A stretch of 34,752 bases of DNA from Burkholderiales bacterium (lineage in GTDB: Bacteria > Pseudomonadota > Gammaproteobacteria > Burkholderiales > Burkholderiaceae_C): the NCBI GenBank assembly GCA_025360385.1, contig JANYCG010000090.1:1-34752 (forward strand), written 5' to 3'. Below, one piece after another: positions 25,361-33,361 of the stretch. Position numbers and translations under genes: made by a program. Within the stretch, counting starts at the first letter, position 1. Each line of letters opens with the position of its first letter. Below the pieces are notes generated by a model. That model saw only the letters and a list, made by a program, of their open reading frames with translations, did not search any database and was not told the origin of the DNA.

Positions 25361-27916
25361 TTACCCTGGGGTCTTTAACTGTTTTCGGGCTGACGCCAGC
25401 GCAGAAGGCGCTGGCGGGGCTGGCTCGGCGCAGGGTATCCAGAAGGAGAAACAGCAGCCTGAGACATCGCTACCATTGTAAAGGTTCTCGGCTTTCATCC
25501 GCCCTTGGTGCGACTCGACGATGGAGCGGCACAAGGACAGACCAATGCCCATGCCATGCGCCTTGGTGGAAAAGAACGCCTCATACAGGCGCTGCATGAC
25601 TTCCGGTGCCAGGCCGGCACCCGAGTCGTGTACGGCAAACTCAACCACCGGGATGTTGTCGACGCGTTTTTGTGCGACCCGCAGCACAACGCTGCGACGT
25701 GCGGTGGGACGGGCCGCCGAGTCCACCGATTCAGCCCCGTTTTTGAGCAGGTTGACCAGCACCTGCTCGATCAGGATCGGGTCTACCAGCAACTTGGGCA
25801 GGCGGTGCGCCAGGTGGTGCGTCAGGCGCACATTGCGCCGCCGCAGTTCAATTTCTGCCAGCTCGAGGGCTTCATTGACCATGCCATGCACGTCCGACAG
25901 GGTGCGGTTGGGTTCACTGCGTTTGACGAAGGAGCGGATGCGCTGGATGATCTGGCCCGCGCGCTGGGCTTGCTTGGCGGTTTTGTCCAGCGCTTTGAGC
26001 AAGTCTTCTTCCGAAATCTGCTTGCCCCGGATGCGCGTCACCATGCCATTGCAGTAGTTGTTGATGGCGGTCAGCGGCTGGTTCAGCTCATGGGCCACGC
26101 TGGAGGCCATCTCGCCCATGGTGATTAGGCGGCTGGAGTTTTGCGAACGCTCCGCCTGCAAGGCCGACTGCTCTTCGGCCAGGCGCCGCGCCGTGATGTC
26201 GGTGGCAATCACCATCTGGGCCAGACGGCCATCGACCCAGGCCAGGTAACGCGTGCGCACTTCGATCCACTTGCCAAGCGTGCTTAAAAACACCTCGGCG
26301 CTTTCGGTCTCCGATTCGGCCAGCTTGGCAATCGGCAGGCCCGCCAGCGAATCGACCGAATCCTGCGCTTCGTCGTTGGTCGGTTTGGGCGGCACCCCGG
26401 CCTGGGCCACCAACTGCAAGTGACCCGCCGCTTCGGCGCCAAACCACAAGCGGTACAGCTTGTTGGCGAACAACAGCTCTTCACTGCCGATCGGTCCGAC
26501 AGAAATGGACGCGTCCAGGGCTTCAAGCACGGTTGTGAAACGCTCGTACGAGGCGGACAGCTGCTCGCGGACGCGGTTGGGCTCGGTGATGTCGGTCATC
26601 GACGTCATCCAGCCCGTTTGCGCCCCGCGCGAATCGATCAGCGGCGACACGTAGAGCCGCGCATCAAACAGGCTGCCTTCCCGGCGTTGCACGCGCACCT
26701 GGATGCCGCCCGGCGCCGTTCGGCCATTGAGCTCGTCGTCCAGCCTGGATGCCAGGGTTTCACGGTCCATCGCCGGCCAATACGGAAACGGCGCCGTGCT
26801 GCCCACCAAGTCGGCCTCGCCAAATCCCGTCATCTGGCAAAACGCCGCGTTCACGTAAGTGATGCGGCCATGCAAGTCCATCGCACGCATGCCCGTCAGC
26901 ATGGAGTTCTCCATGGCGCGGCGGAAATTGGTTTCAGACACCAGCGCCTGTTGCGCCTGCATGCGCCGGCGCATGTGGCGCCAGTTGGCGATCAACATCC
27001 AGGCCGTGGTGCCCGACAAGGCGATGACCAGCCAGAACAGCCCACTGCCAATGACGCCCAGCGAGGTGCGGTAGGCCTGGGCCTTGATGATCAGGCCATT
27101 GCCGACGGGCGACACTGGCACCTCGTAGGAGTTGGCCGCGGTGGCCCAAGGCAACAAGCTGCTGCCCGGGTTGTAGGGCGGAACCGAGGCGCCGGCCAGC
27201 CGGCCACCCCTTGCGTCGTGGAACGACACCGCGTAACGCGCCGACACTTCTGACGGCACGCCGTATCGGTAAATGCCATCGACTGAATATTCAGCCAGCA
27301 AGACGCCGGCAAAACGGGCGCGGTCCGTCAGCGGGATATGCAGTTGCAGTTGCACTGGCGCACTGGAGGCCGCACGCTGGAAATAAACCGGCTGCTTCAG
27401 GTCTTTGGCGACGCCGAAATTGGCATCGGTTTCACCCGCGCGCAGCACGGTGCCGACCCCCCGGATCTGGGTGATTGCCAGGCTGGCCGTGCCGTAGCTG
27501 GACTTAATTTTCTTTTTGTCGTCGATCCAACTGATGGCGTCAAGCTCGGGGTACTGGTTGACCAGGGATTCCGCCCGGTCATGAAAGTCATCGGCGTCCA
27601 GCTCGCGGTTGGAGACGTCACGCGCCAGCCGCATCAACTGTTCCTGGCGCTCCAACAGGCGCAGGCGCAGGCGCTGCTGGGTGTACTCCACATCCCGTTT
27701 GACGGCCTCTTGCTCGCGGTCAATTTCCTCCAGACGCAAATAGGCAAAGGCGGCAACGATGGCAATCAAAAAAACGATCACCGCCGCCAACGGCGCCAGC
27801 ACGGAAAACCGGTCCTGCCGCTGCGGCGAAAGTTTGTGCCACCAGTGCCGCAAACGCGTGCGCAACCGCGAGGGTGCCAGCGCAGCGGGCAGTGACAAAA
27901 CAGGCGGAACGGACAT
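25361..27916 (-). CDS. PAS-domain sensor histidine kinase (FixL/DctS-like)
   Basis: The 851-residue kinase has a first membrane helix (about 39-60), a periplasmic sensing region (about 61-284), a second helix (about 285-309), two PAS domains (about 323-448 and 453-578), a dimerisation domain with His609 in 'SSVAHELNQPLTAINNYCNG' and an ATPase domain (N box 'VLVNLLKNGAESV', G1 'VHDSGAGL', G2 'HGMGIGLSLCRSI'). The H-box type is that of FixL/DctB/DctS kinases. The periplasmic part resembles double-helix plus alpha/beta sensor modules that bind small ligands. No Cys or His haem site like that of FixL is obvious, so a small-molecule signal is more likely than oxygen. An in-frame GTG 22 codons upstream is an alternative start. 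Operon with the response regulator, divergent from aceE. Confidence 0.9.
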   Translation of the reverse strand: MSVPPVLSLPAALAPSRLRTRLRHWWHKLSPQRQDRFSVLAPLAAVIVFLIAIVAAFAYLRLEEIDREQEAVKRDVEYTQQRLRLRLLERQEQLMRLARDVSNRELDADDFHDRAESLVNQYPELDAISWIDDKKKIKSSYGTASLAITQIRGVGTVLRAGETDANFGVAKDLKQPVYFQRAASSAPVQLQLHIPLTDRARFAGVLLAEYSVDGIYRYGVPSEVSARYAVSFHDARGGRLAGASVPPYNPGSSLLPWATAANSYEVPVSPVGNGLIIKAQAYRTSLGVIGSGLFWLVIALSGTTAWMLIANWRHMRRRMQAQQALVSETNFRRAMENSMLTGMRAMDLHGRITYVNAAFCQMTGFGEADLVGSTAPFPYWPAMDRETLASRLDDELNGRTAPGGIQVRVQRREGSLFDARLYVSPLIDSRGAQTGWMTSMTDITEPNRVREQLSASYERFTTVLEALDASISVGPIGSEELLFANKLYRLWFGAEAAGHLQLVAQAGVPPKPTNDEAQDSVDSLAGLPIAKLAESETESAEVFLSTLGKWIEVRTRYLAWVDGRLAQMVIATDITARRLAEEQSALQAERSQNSSRLITMGEMASSVAHELNQPLTAINNYCNGMVTRIRGKQISEEDLLKALDKTAKQAQRAGQIIQRIRSFVKRSEPNRTLSDVHGMVNEALELAEIELRRRNVRLTHHLAHRLPKLLVDPILIEQVLVNLLKNGAESVDSAARPTARRSVVLRVAQKRVDNIPVVEFAVHDSGAGLAPEVMQRLYEAFFSTKAHGMGIGLSLCRSIVESHQGRMKAENLYNGSDVSGCCFSFWIPCAEPAPPAPSALASARKQLKTPG

Positions 27917-28028
27917 AGTGCGAGTGTAGGGGAGGCCGCTGCCGTTTTGCCCTGCGCCAAAGGCAAGCGAATTGCACGGCACTGGTGCAATGGAGCCAAT
28001 TTTTGGCGCGGGCGGGCAAAAAGTTTGA

Positions 28029-28087
28029 ATGCGATGTTCAATTGAATATTCAATTGTAAAATTTCATAATATAAAATTCAATCGCAT
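28029..28087. promoter_or_regulatory. Candidate operator of aceE (nested palindromes)
   Basis: A perfect 18-bp palindrome CAATTGAATATTCAATTG (28039-28056) lies inside an outer inverted repeat ATGCGAT (28029-28035) / ATCGCAT (28081-28087). It overlaps the -35 box of the first aceE promoter candidate. The binding regulator is unknown; a GntR-type (PdhR-like) repressor or the adjacent FixJ-like regulator are guesses. Confidence 0.5.
28042..28070 (+). promoter_or_regulatory. Candidate sigma70 promoter P1 of aceE
   Basis: TTGAAT (28042-28047), 17-bp spacer, CATAAT (28065-28070). The -35 box lies within the 18-bp palindrome, which suggests control by a bound repressor. Confidence 0.5.
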
Positions 28088-28090
28088 AGG

Positions 28091-28119
28091 TTGAAATAAA
28101 TTTAATTTTGTGAAATAAT
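28091..28119 (+). promoter_or_regulatory. Candidate sigma70 promoter P2 of aceE
   Basis: TTGAAA (28091-28096), 17-bp spacer, AATAAT (28114-28119). It would give a leader of about 50 nt, with AGGAG (28167-28171) just before the aceE ATG. Confidence 0.5.
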
Positions 28120-28176
28120 AGGGAATCCGCACTAAATAGCGGCCAAAATTTAACCACCGACACAAGAGGAGACACC

Positions 28177-30927
28177 ATGTCAGCACTTCCAAATGACGAT
28201 TCAAAACGCCTGATGGGCGCCGCCAATGACGGCGACAGCCAGGAAACCCGCGAGTGGACCGACGCCTTGAGCGCCGTCATCCAGGCCGAAGGCCCAGAGC
28301 GCGCCCACTTTTTGCTGGAGCAATTGCTGGAGCATGCGCGCCAGCAAAGCATTGACATGCCGTTCTCGGCCAACACCGGTTACGTCAACACCATCGAGAC
28401 CGACCAGGAAGCGCGTTGTCCCGGCAACATCGAAATTGAAGAGCGCCTGCGCGCCTACATGCGCTGGAATGCCATGGCCATGGTGGTCAAGGCCAACCGG
28501 CACCATCCCGTTGACGGCGGCGACCTGGGCGGCCACATCGGCTCGTTTGCCTCGCTGGCCCACATGTTCGGCGCGGGCTTCAATCATTTCTGGCACGCTG
28601 AAAGCAATGTGCCCGGCAAAGAACACGGCGGCGATTGCCTCTACATTCAGGGTCACGTGTCGCCGGGCGTTTACGCGCGGGCCTATCTGGAAGGCCGCCT
28701 GACCGAGGAGCAGCTGCTCAACTTCCGCCAGGAAGTGGACGGCAAAGGTTTGTCCAGTTACCCGCACCCGAAACTGATGCCCAACTTTTGGCAGTTCCCC
28801 ACGGTGTCGATGGGCTTGGGGCCATTGATGGCGATTTACCAGGCCCGTTTTCTTAAATACTTGCACGCCCGTGGTATTGCCGACACCGCCAACCGCAAGG
28901 TCTGGGTGTTCTGCGGCGACGGCGAGATGGACGAGGTCGAGTCTTTGGGTGCCATTGGCCTGGCTGCGCGCGAGAAGTTGGACAACCTGATCTTCGTCAT
29001 CAACTGCAACCTGCAACGCCTGGACGGCCCGGTGCGCGGCAATGGCAAGATCATCCAGGAACTCGAAGGCGAGTTCCGTGGTGCCGGCTGGAACGTCATC
29101 AAACTGCTGTGGGGCAGCGAATGGGATCCCCTGTTGGCGCGTGACAAAGACGGCGCCTTGAAGAAGCTGATGATGGAAACGCTGGACGGCGACTACCAGG
29201 CCTTCAAGGCCAATGACGGTGCTTACGTGCGCAAACATTTTTTTGGCCGCGACCCCCGCACGCTGGAGATGGTGGCGCACATGAGCGACGACGAAATCTT
29301 CGCGTTGAAGCGCGGCGGCCACGACCCGAAAAAGGTCTACGCGGCCTACCACTCGGCGGTCAACCACAAAGACCAGCCCACGGTGCTCTTGATCAAGACC
29401 GTCAAGGGTTTTGGCATGGGAAAGAGCGGCGAAGGCAAGAACAATGTGCACCAGACCAAGAAGCTGACCGACGAAGACATCAAAATCTTCCGCGACCGCT
29501 TCAACCTGCCGATCCCCGACAGCCAGCTGGCCGACATTCCGTTTTACAAACCGGCCGACGACACACCGGAAATGAAGTACCTGCACGAGCGCCGCGAGGC
29601 CCTGGGCGGCTACCTGCCGCACCGCCGTGCCAAGGCCGACGAGCAGTTCACCATACCGGCGCTGGAGACCTTCAAGTCGGTGATTGAGCCCACGGCAGAG
29701 GGCCGCGAAATCTCGACCACCCAGGCCTATGTGCGCTTTTTGACAACGCTGCTGCGCGACCAGGCCCTGGGGCCGCGCGTGGTGCCCATCTTGGTCGATG
29801 AGGCCCGCACTTTCGGCATGGAAGGCCTGTTCCGCCAGATCGGCATCTACAACCCCGATGGCCAGCAATACACCCCGGTCGACAAAGACCAGGTGATGTA
29901 TTACAAGGAAGACAAAAAAGGCCAGATTCTGCAAGAAGGCATCAACGAAGCGGGCGGCATGAGCAGCTGGATCGCGGCGGCCACGTCGTACAGCACGAAC
30001 AACCGCATCATGGTGCCGTTTTACGTTTATTACTCGATGTTCGGCTTCCAGCGTATTGGTGACCTGGCCTGGGCGGCCGGCGACATGCAGGCGCGCGGCT
30101 TTTTGCTGGGCGGCACCTCGGGGCGCACCACCTTGAACGGCGAAGGCCTGCAGCACGAAGACGGCCACAGCCACATCATGGCCGGCACGATTCCGAACTG
30201 CATCAGCTACGACCCGACCTTTGCGCATGAAGTTGGCGTCATCCTGCACCATGGCCTCAAACGCATGGTGGAGAAACAGGACAACGTGTATTACTACATC
30301 ACGCTGCTGAATGAAAACTACGCCATGCCGGGCCTGACCGCAGGCACGCAAGAGCAGATCATCAAGGGCATGTACCTGTGCAAAGAGGGCGCAGTGCCAC
30401 CGAAGGGCACCGCCGATGCCGTGACGCCACGGGTTCAGCTTTTGGGTTCTGGCACCATCCTGCGCGAATCGATTGCCGCGCAGGATTTGCTGGAGAAAGA
30501 CTGGGGCGTTGCCGCCAACGTCTGGAGTTGCCCCAGCTTCAACGAGCTGACGCGTGAAGGCCAGGACTGCGAGCGTTTCAACCTGCTGCATCCCACCGAC
30601 AAGGCCCGCGTGTCCTTTGTGGCCCAGCAACTCGACAAACACACCGGCCCCGTGGTGGCGTCCACCGACTACATGAAGGCCTATGCCGAGCAGATTCGCC
30701 CTTTCATCCCCAAGGGCCGCACCTACAAGGTGTTGGGCACCGACGGCTTTGGCCGCAGCGACTTCCGCAGCAAACTGCGCGAGCACTTCGAGGTCAACCG
30801 CCACTACATCGTGCTGGCCGCCTTGAAGGCCTTGAGTGAAGAGGGCACTGTGCCCGTCGCCAAAGTGCTGGAAGCCATCCAGAAATACGGCATCAAGGTG
30901 GACAAAATCAATCCGCTTTACGCTTGA
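28177..30927 (+). CDS. aceE: Pyruvate dehydrogenase E1 component, homodimeric type
   Basis: The 916-residue thiamine-diphosphate enzyme decarboxylates pyruvate and acetylates the lipoyl groups of E2; it is the first component of the cytoplasmic PDH complex. The N-terminus has 'IDMPFSANTGYVNTI' and 'HPVDGGDLGGHIGSFAS'. The ThDP/Mg motif 'CGDGEMDEVESLGAIGLAAREKLDNLIFVINCNLQRLDGPVRGNG' starts near residue 246. The transketolase-like C-terminal parts carry 'DEARTFGMEGLFRQIGIY' and 'GFGRSDFRSKLREHFEV'. Length and motifs match the AceE type (E. coli 887). Strong ribosome-binding site AGGAG. First gene of aceE-aceF-peptidase-lpdA, 90 bp before aceF. Confidence 0.96.
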   Translation: MSALPNDDSKRLMGAANDGDSQETREWTDALSAVIQAEGPERAHFLLEQLLEHARQQSIDMPFSANTGYVNTIETDQEARCPGNIEIEERLRAYMRWNAMAMVVKANRHHPVDGGDLGGHIGSFASLAHMFGAGFNHFWHAESNVPGKEHGGDCLYIQGHVSPGVYARAYLEGRLTEEQLLNFRQEVDGKGLSSYPHPKLMPNFWQFPTVSMGLGPLMAIYQARFLKYLHARGIADTANRKVWVFCGDGEMDEVESLGAIGLAAREKLDNLIFVINCNLQRLDGPVRGNGKIIQELEGEFRGAGWNVIKLLWGSEWDPLLARDKDGALKKLMMETLDGDYQAFKANDGAYVRKHFFGRDPRTLEMVAHMSDDEIFALKRGGHDPKKVYAAYHSAVNHKDQPTVLLIKTVKGFGMGKSGEGKNNVHQTKKLTDEDIKIFRDRFNLPIPDSQLADIPFYKPADDTPEMKYLHERREALGGYLPHRRAKADEQFTIPALETFKSVIEPTAEGREISTTQAYVRFLTTLLRDQALGPRVVPILVDEARTFGMEGLFRQIGIYNPDGQQYTPVDKDQVMYYKEDKKGQILQEGINEAGGMSSWIAAATSYSTNNRIMVPFYVYYSMFGFQRIGDLAWAAGDMQARGFLLGGTSGRTTLNGEGLQHEDGHSHIMAGTIPNCISYDPTFAHEVGVILHHGLKRMVEKQDNVYYYITLLNENYAMPGLTAGTQEQIIKGMYLCKEGAVPPKGTADAVTPRVQLLGSGTILRESIAAQDLLEKDWGVAANVWSCPSFNELTREGQDCERFNLLHPTDKARVSFVAQQLDKHTGPVVASTDYMKAYAEQIRPFIPKGRTYKVLGTDGFGRSDFRSKLREHFEVNRHYIVLAALKALSEEGTVPVAKVLEAIQKYGIKVDKINPLYA

Positions 30928-31017
30928 GCGATTGTTATCAGAATGAATAGCGGGACAGTGGGCCGCCACACGACTTGGGCGAGCCCTGTCCTCAACTGAA
31001 CAATAGGAGATAAAAAC

Positions 31018-32730
31018 ATGGCATTGCTGGACATACAAGTACCCGACATTGGGGATTTTGACGAAGTGACCGTCATTGAATTGATGGTCAAACCCGGCGA
31101 CACGGTCGCTGCCGACCAGTCGCTGATCACCGTGGAGTCTGACAAGGCCTCCATGGAAATACCGTCCAGCCACGGCGGCGTGGTCAAGGCGGTTTGGGTC
31201 AAACTGGGTGACAAGGTCAAGCAGGGCTCTCGGGTGGTGCAGCTTGAAGTAGCGGGTGCCGCTGCCGCCTCTGCCGCTCCAGCAGCCCCTAACGCTTCCC
31301 AAACGCCCGATCAGGCAGCAAAAGTAGCGGATGTTCCCGTGCTTGCTGCACAGTCAGCTATTCATAATGTAGCGACCACCAGCGCCGGTCTGATCGAAGT
31401 GCGGGTGCCTGACATCGGCGACTTCAAGGACGTGGCGGTGATAGAGCTGCTGGTCAAGGTGGGCGACAGCGTCAAAACCGAGCAGTCGCTGATGACCGTC
31501 GAGTCCGACAAGGCGGCGATGGAAATCCCGTCCAGCGCGGCGGGTGTGGTGAAAGAATTGAAGGTCAAATTGGGCGATAAGGTCAATGTGGGGGACTTGA
31601 TTGCGGTGCTGGAAGGGGCCGCAGCTGCTGTCCCGGTGGCAGCGGTAGCCACAGCCACCACCACCGTTCGCCCTGAGCCTGTCGAAGGGCCTGCTGCCGC
31701 TGCAGCTTCGACAAGCTCAGCCCGAACGGAGGTTGCCGTGTCTGCCCCCGCCGCCGTGCCTGCCCACAACCCCATCGGCATGCCTATCGGCCTGCCCCAC
31801 GCCTCACCTTCCGTGCGCAAATTCGCGCGTGAGCTCGGCGTGCCATTGGCCGAAGTCAAAGGCAGCGGGCTCAAAGGCCGTATCACCGAATCCGACGTGC
31901 AGGGCTTCACCAAATCCGTGATGAGTGGCGCGGTGCAAACCCTGGCCATTGCGGCGCAGGCCAAGTCCAAACCCTCCACGGCCAGCGACGGCGGTGGCTT
32001 GGGCCTCTTGGCCTGGCCCAAGGTGGACTTCAGCAAGTTCGGCGTGGTCGAGCGCAAGGACATGTCGCGCATCAAGAAGATCAGCGGCGCCAACCTGCAC
32101 CGCAACTGGGTGCTGATTCCGCACGTTACCAACCACGACGACTGCGACATCACAGACCTGGAGGCTTTTCGCGTCCAGATGAACAAGGAAAACGAGAAGG
32201 CCGGCATCAAGCTCACCATGCTGGCCTTCATGATCAAGGCCAGCGTGGCGGCCCTCAAAAAATTTCCCGAGTTCAACAGCTCGATCGACGGCGACCAGTT
32301 GGTGCTGAAGCAGTACTATCACATCGGATTTGCCGCCGATACGCCCAACGGCCTGATGGTGCCAGTCATCAAGGACGCCGACAAAAAAGGTGTGGTGCAG
32401 ATCTCCACCGAGATGGGTGAACTGGCCAAGAAGGCGCGTGACGGCAAGCTGAGCCCGGCCGAGATGAGCGGTGCCTGCTTCACCATCAGTTCCTTGGGCG
32501 GCATTGGCGGGCGTTATTTCACGCCCATCATCAACGCCCCCGAAGTCGCCATCATGGGCGTGTGCAAGAGCCAGATTGAGCCCAAGTGGGACGGCAAGGC
32601 CTTTGTGCCCAAGCTGATGCTGCCACTGTCGCTGTCATGGGACCACCGCGTGATTGACGGTGCTGCCGCCGCACGGTTTAACGCGTATTTTGGCCAGGTG
32701 CTGACCGACTTCCGTCGGGTCCTGTTGTGA
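31018..32730 (+). CDS. aceF: Pyruvate dehydrogenase E2, dihydrolipoamide acetyltransferase
   Basis: The 570-residue E2 core subunit transfers acetyl groups to CoA. Two lipoyl domains (about 1-80 and 124-202) carry lipoyl-lysines Lys43 and Lys165 in 'ESDKAS' and 'ESDKAA'. Flexible Ala/Pro-rich linkers follow each. The peripheral subunit-binding domain is at about 262-297 ('SPSVRKFARELGVPLAEVKGSGLKGRI'). The catalytic domain ends with 'SLSWDHRVIDGAAAARF', with catalytic His543 and Asp547. The second linker (about 216-238) is encoded by a REP-like inverted pair. The first linker end overlaps a 17-bp mini-repeat. Preceded by AGGAG; 19 bp before the proteasome-like gene. Confidence 0.96.
   Translation: MALLDIQVPDIGDFDEVTVIELMVKPGDTVAADQSLITVESDKASMEIPSSHGGVVKAVWVKLGDKVKQGSRVVQLEVAGAAAASAAPAAPNASQTPDQAAKVADVPVLAAQSAIHNVATTSAGLIEVRVPDIGDFKDVAVIELLVKVGDSVKTEQSLMTVESDKAAMEIPSSAAGVVKELKVKLGDKVNVGDLIAVLEGAAAAVPVAAVATATTTVRPEPVEGPAAAAASTSSARTEVAVSAPAAVPAHNPIGMPIGLPHASPSVRKFARELGVPLAEVKGSGLKGRITESDVQGFTKSVMSGAVQTLAIAAQAKSKPSTASDGGGLGLLAWPKVDFSKFGVVERKDMSRIKKISGANLHRNWVLIPHVTNHDDCDITDLEAFRVQMNKENEKAGIKLTMLAFMIKASVAALKKFPEFNSSIDGDQLVLKQYYHIGFAADTPNGLMVPVIKDADKKGVVQISTEMGELAKKARDGKLSPAEMSGACFTISSLGGIGGRYFTPIINAPEVAIMGVCKSQIEPKWDGKAFVPKLMLPLSLSWDHRVIDGAAAARFNAYFGQVLTDFRRVLL
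31357..31373. repeat. 17-bp mini-repeat within the aceF linker
   Basis: GCTATTCATAATGTAGC has 5-bp near-inverted arms and lies in the coding sequence for 'SAIHNVA'. It resembles sequences at 33674-33690 (in lpdA) and 6047-6063. Confidence 0.4.
31664..31729. repeat. REP-type inverted pair inside aceF
   Basis: The left arm starts CCGTTCGCCCTGAGCCTGTC (31664-31690). The right arm (31705-31729) is its near reverse complement, containing GCTTCGACAAGCTCAGC. This is the widespread repetitive extragenic palindrome type normally found between genes. Here it is in frame and reads 'VRPEPVEG...STSSARTE' in the E2 linker. Confidence 0.82.
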
Positions 32731-32737
32731 TTCGCAC

Positions 32738-32752
32738 GGAGCACTCAGTTTG
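32738..32752 (+). promoter_or_regulatory. Ribosome-binding site and TTG start of the proteasome-like gene
   Basis: GGAG (32738-32741) lies 8 nt before a TTG codon at 32750. The next codon is ACC (Thr), the expected catalytic N-terminal residue after Met removal. There is no nearby in-frame ATG that would keep the Thr at position 2, so the TTG start is supported by function as well as spacing. Confidence 0.7.
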
Positions 32753-33334
32753 ACCACGGTCATTGTTGTCAAGAAAGCCGGCCAGGTCGCCATCGCGGCG
32801 GACACGCTGGTCACGTTTGGCGATACGCGCCTGTCCAGCCGCTTTGAAGCCAATAGCAAGCTGTTCAAAATCGACACGCCGGCCGGCCCGAGTTACGTCG
32901 GCATTGCCGGTACGGTGGCGCACTTCCCCGTGCTGCGCAAAGCCATGCTGGCGCTGCCCAAAAAGGAATTGTTGCTGGGCGGCAAGGACGAGGTGTTTGA
33001 CACCTTCACCAAACTGCACCCCATGCTCAAGGAAACGTTTTTCCTGCAGACCAAGGAAGACGACAACGACCCGTATGAGTCCAGCCAGTTCAGCGTGGTG
33101 GTGGCCAACGCCACCGGCATCTACGGCCTGTACAGCTACCGCGAAGTATTTGAGTTCAACCAGTTCTGGGGCATTGGCTCCGGTCGCAGCTTTGCCCTTG
33201 GGGCCATGCATGCGGTATGGGACAAGGCCAAAACAGCGCGGGAGATCGCATCGGTTGGCATGGCGGCCGGCTGTGAGTTTGACAAAAACTCAGGAGGCCC
33301 AGTGGAAATTTTTACCTTGAAGCTGAAAAAGTAG
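32750..33334 (+). CDS. Proteasome/HslV-like threonine peptidase (BPH-like)
   Basis: The 194-residue protein belongs to the Ntn-hydrolase proteasome superfamily. After Met removal it starts 'TTVIVVKKAGQVAIAADTLVTFG', aligning Thr1 and Asp17 with HslV and proteasome beta subunits. Lys36 in 'SKLFKI' takes the place of Lys33, with a 3-residue insertion before it. 'GIGSGRSFALGAMHAV' and 'ASVGMAAGCEFDKNSGG' match the later active-site and packing segments. There is no propeptide. It differs from HslV and Anbu and fits the betaproteobacterial proteasome homologue (BPH), which known work describes as a double-ring peptidase. Gaps of 19 bp to aceF and 27 bp to lpdA put it in the PDH operon. No unfoldase (HslU, Mpa/ARC) gene is visible here. 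Confidence 0.85.
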   Translation: MTTVIVVKKAGQVAIAADTLVTFGDTRLSSRFEANSKLFKIDTPAGPSYVGIAGTVAHFPVLRKAMLALPKKELLLGGKDEVFDTFTKLHPMLKETFFLQTKEDDNDPYESSQFSVVVANATGIYGLYSYREVFEFNQFWGIGSGRSFALGAMHAVWDKAKTAREIASVGMAAGCEFDKNSGGPVEIFTLKLKK

Positions 33335-33361
33335 TTCAGATTTAAAAAGAAAGAGACGATC

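Noticed and set aside
28201-31302. 1033-codon open frame opposite aceE and the start of aceF
   Set aside because: Shadow of aceE/aceF in a GC-rich genome; it runs through two known genes and the gap between them without any recognisable domain.
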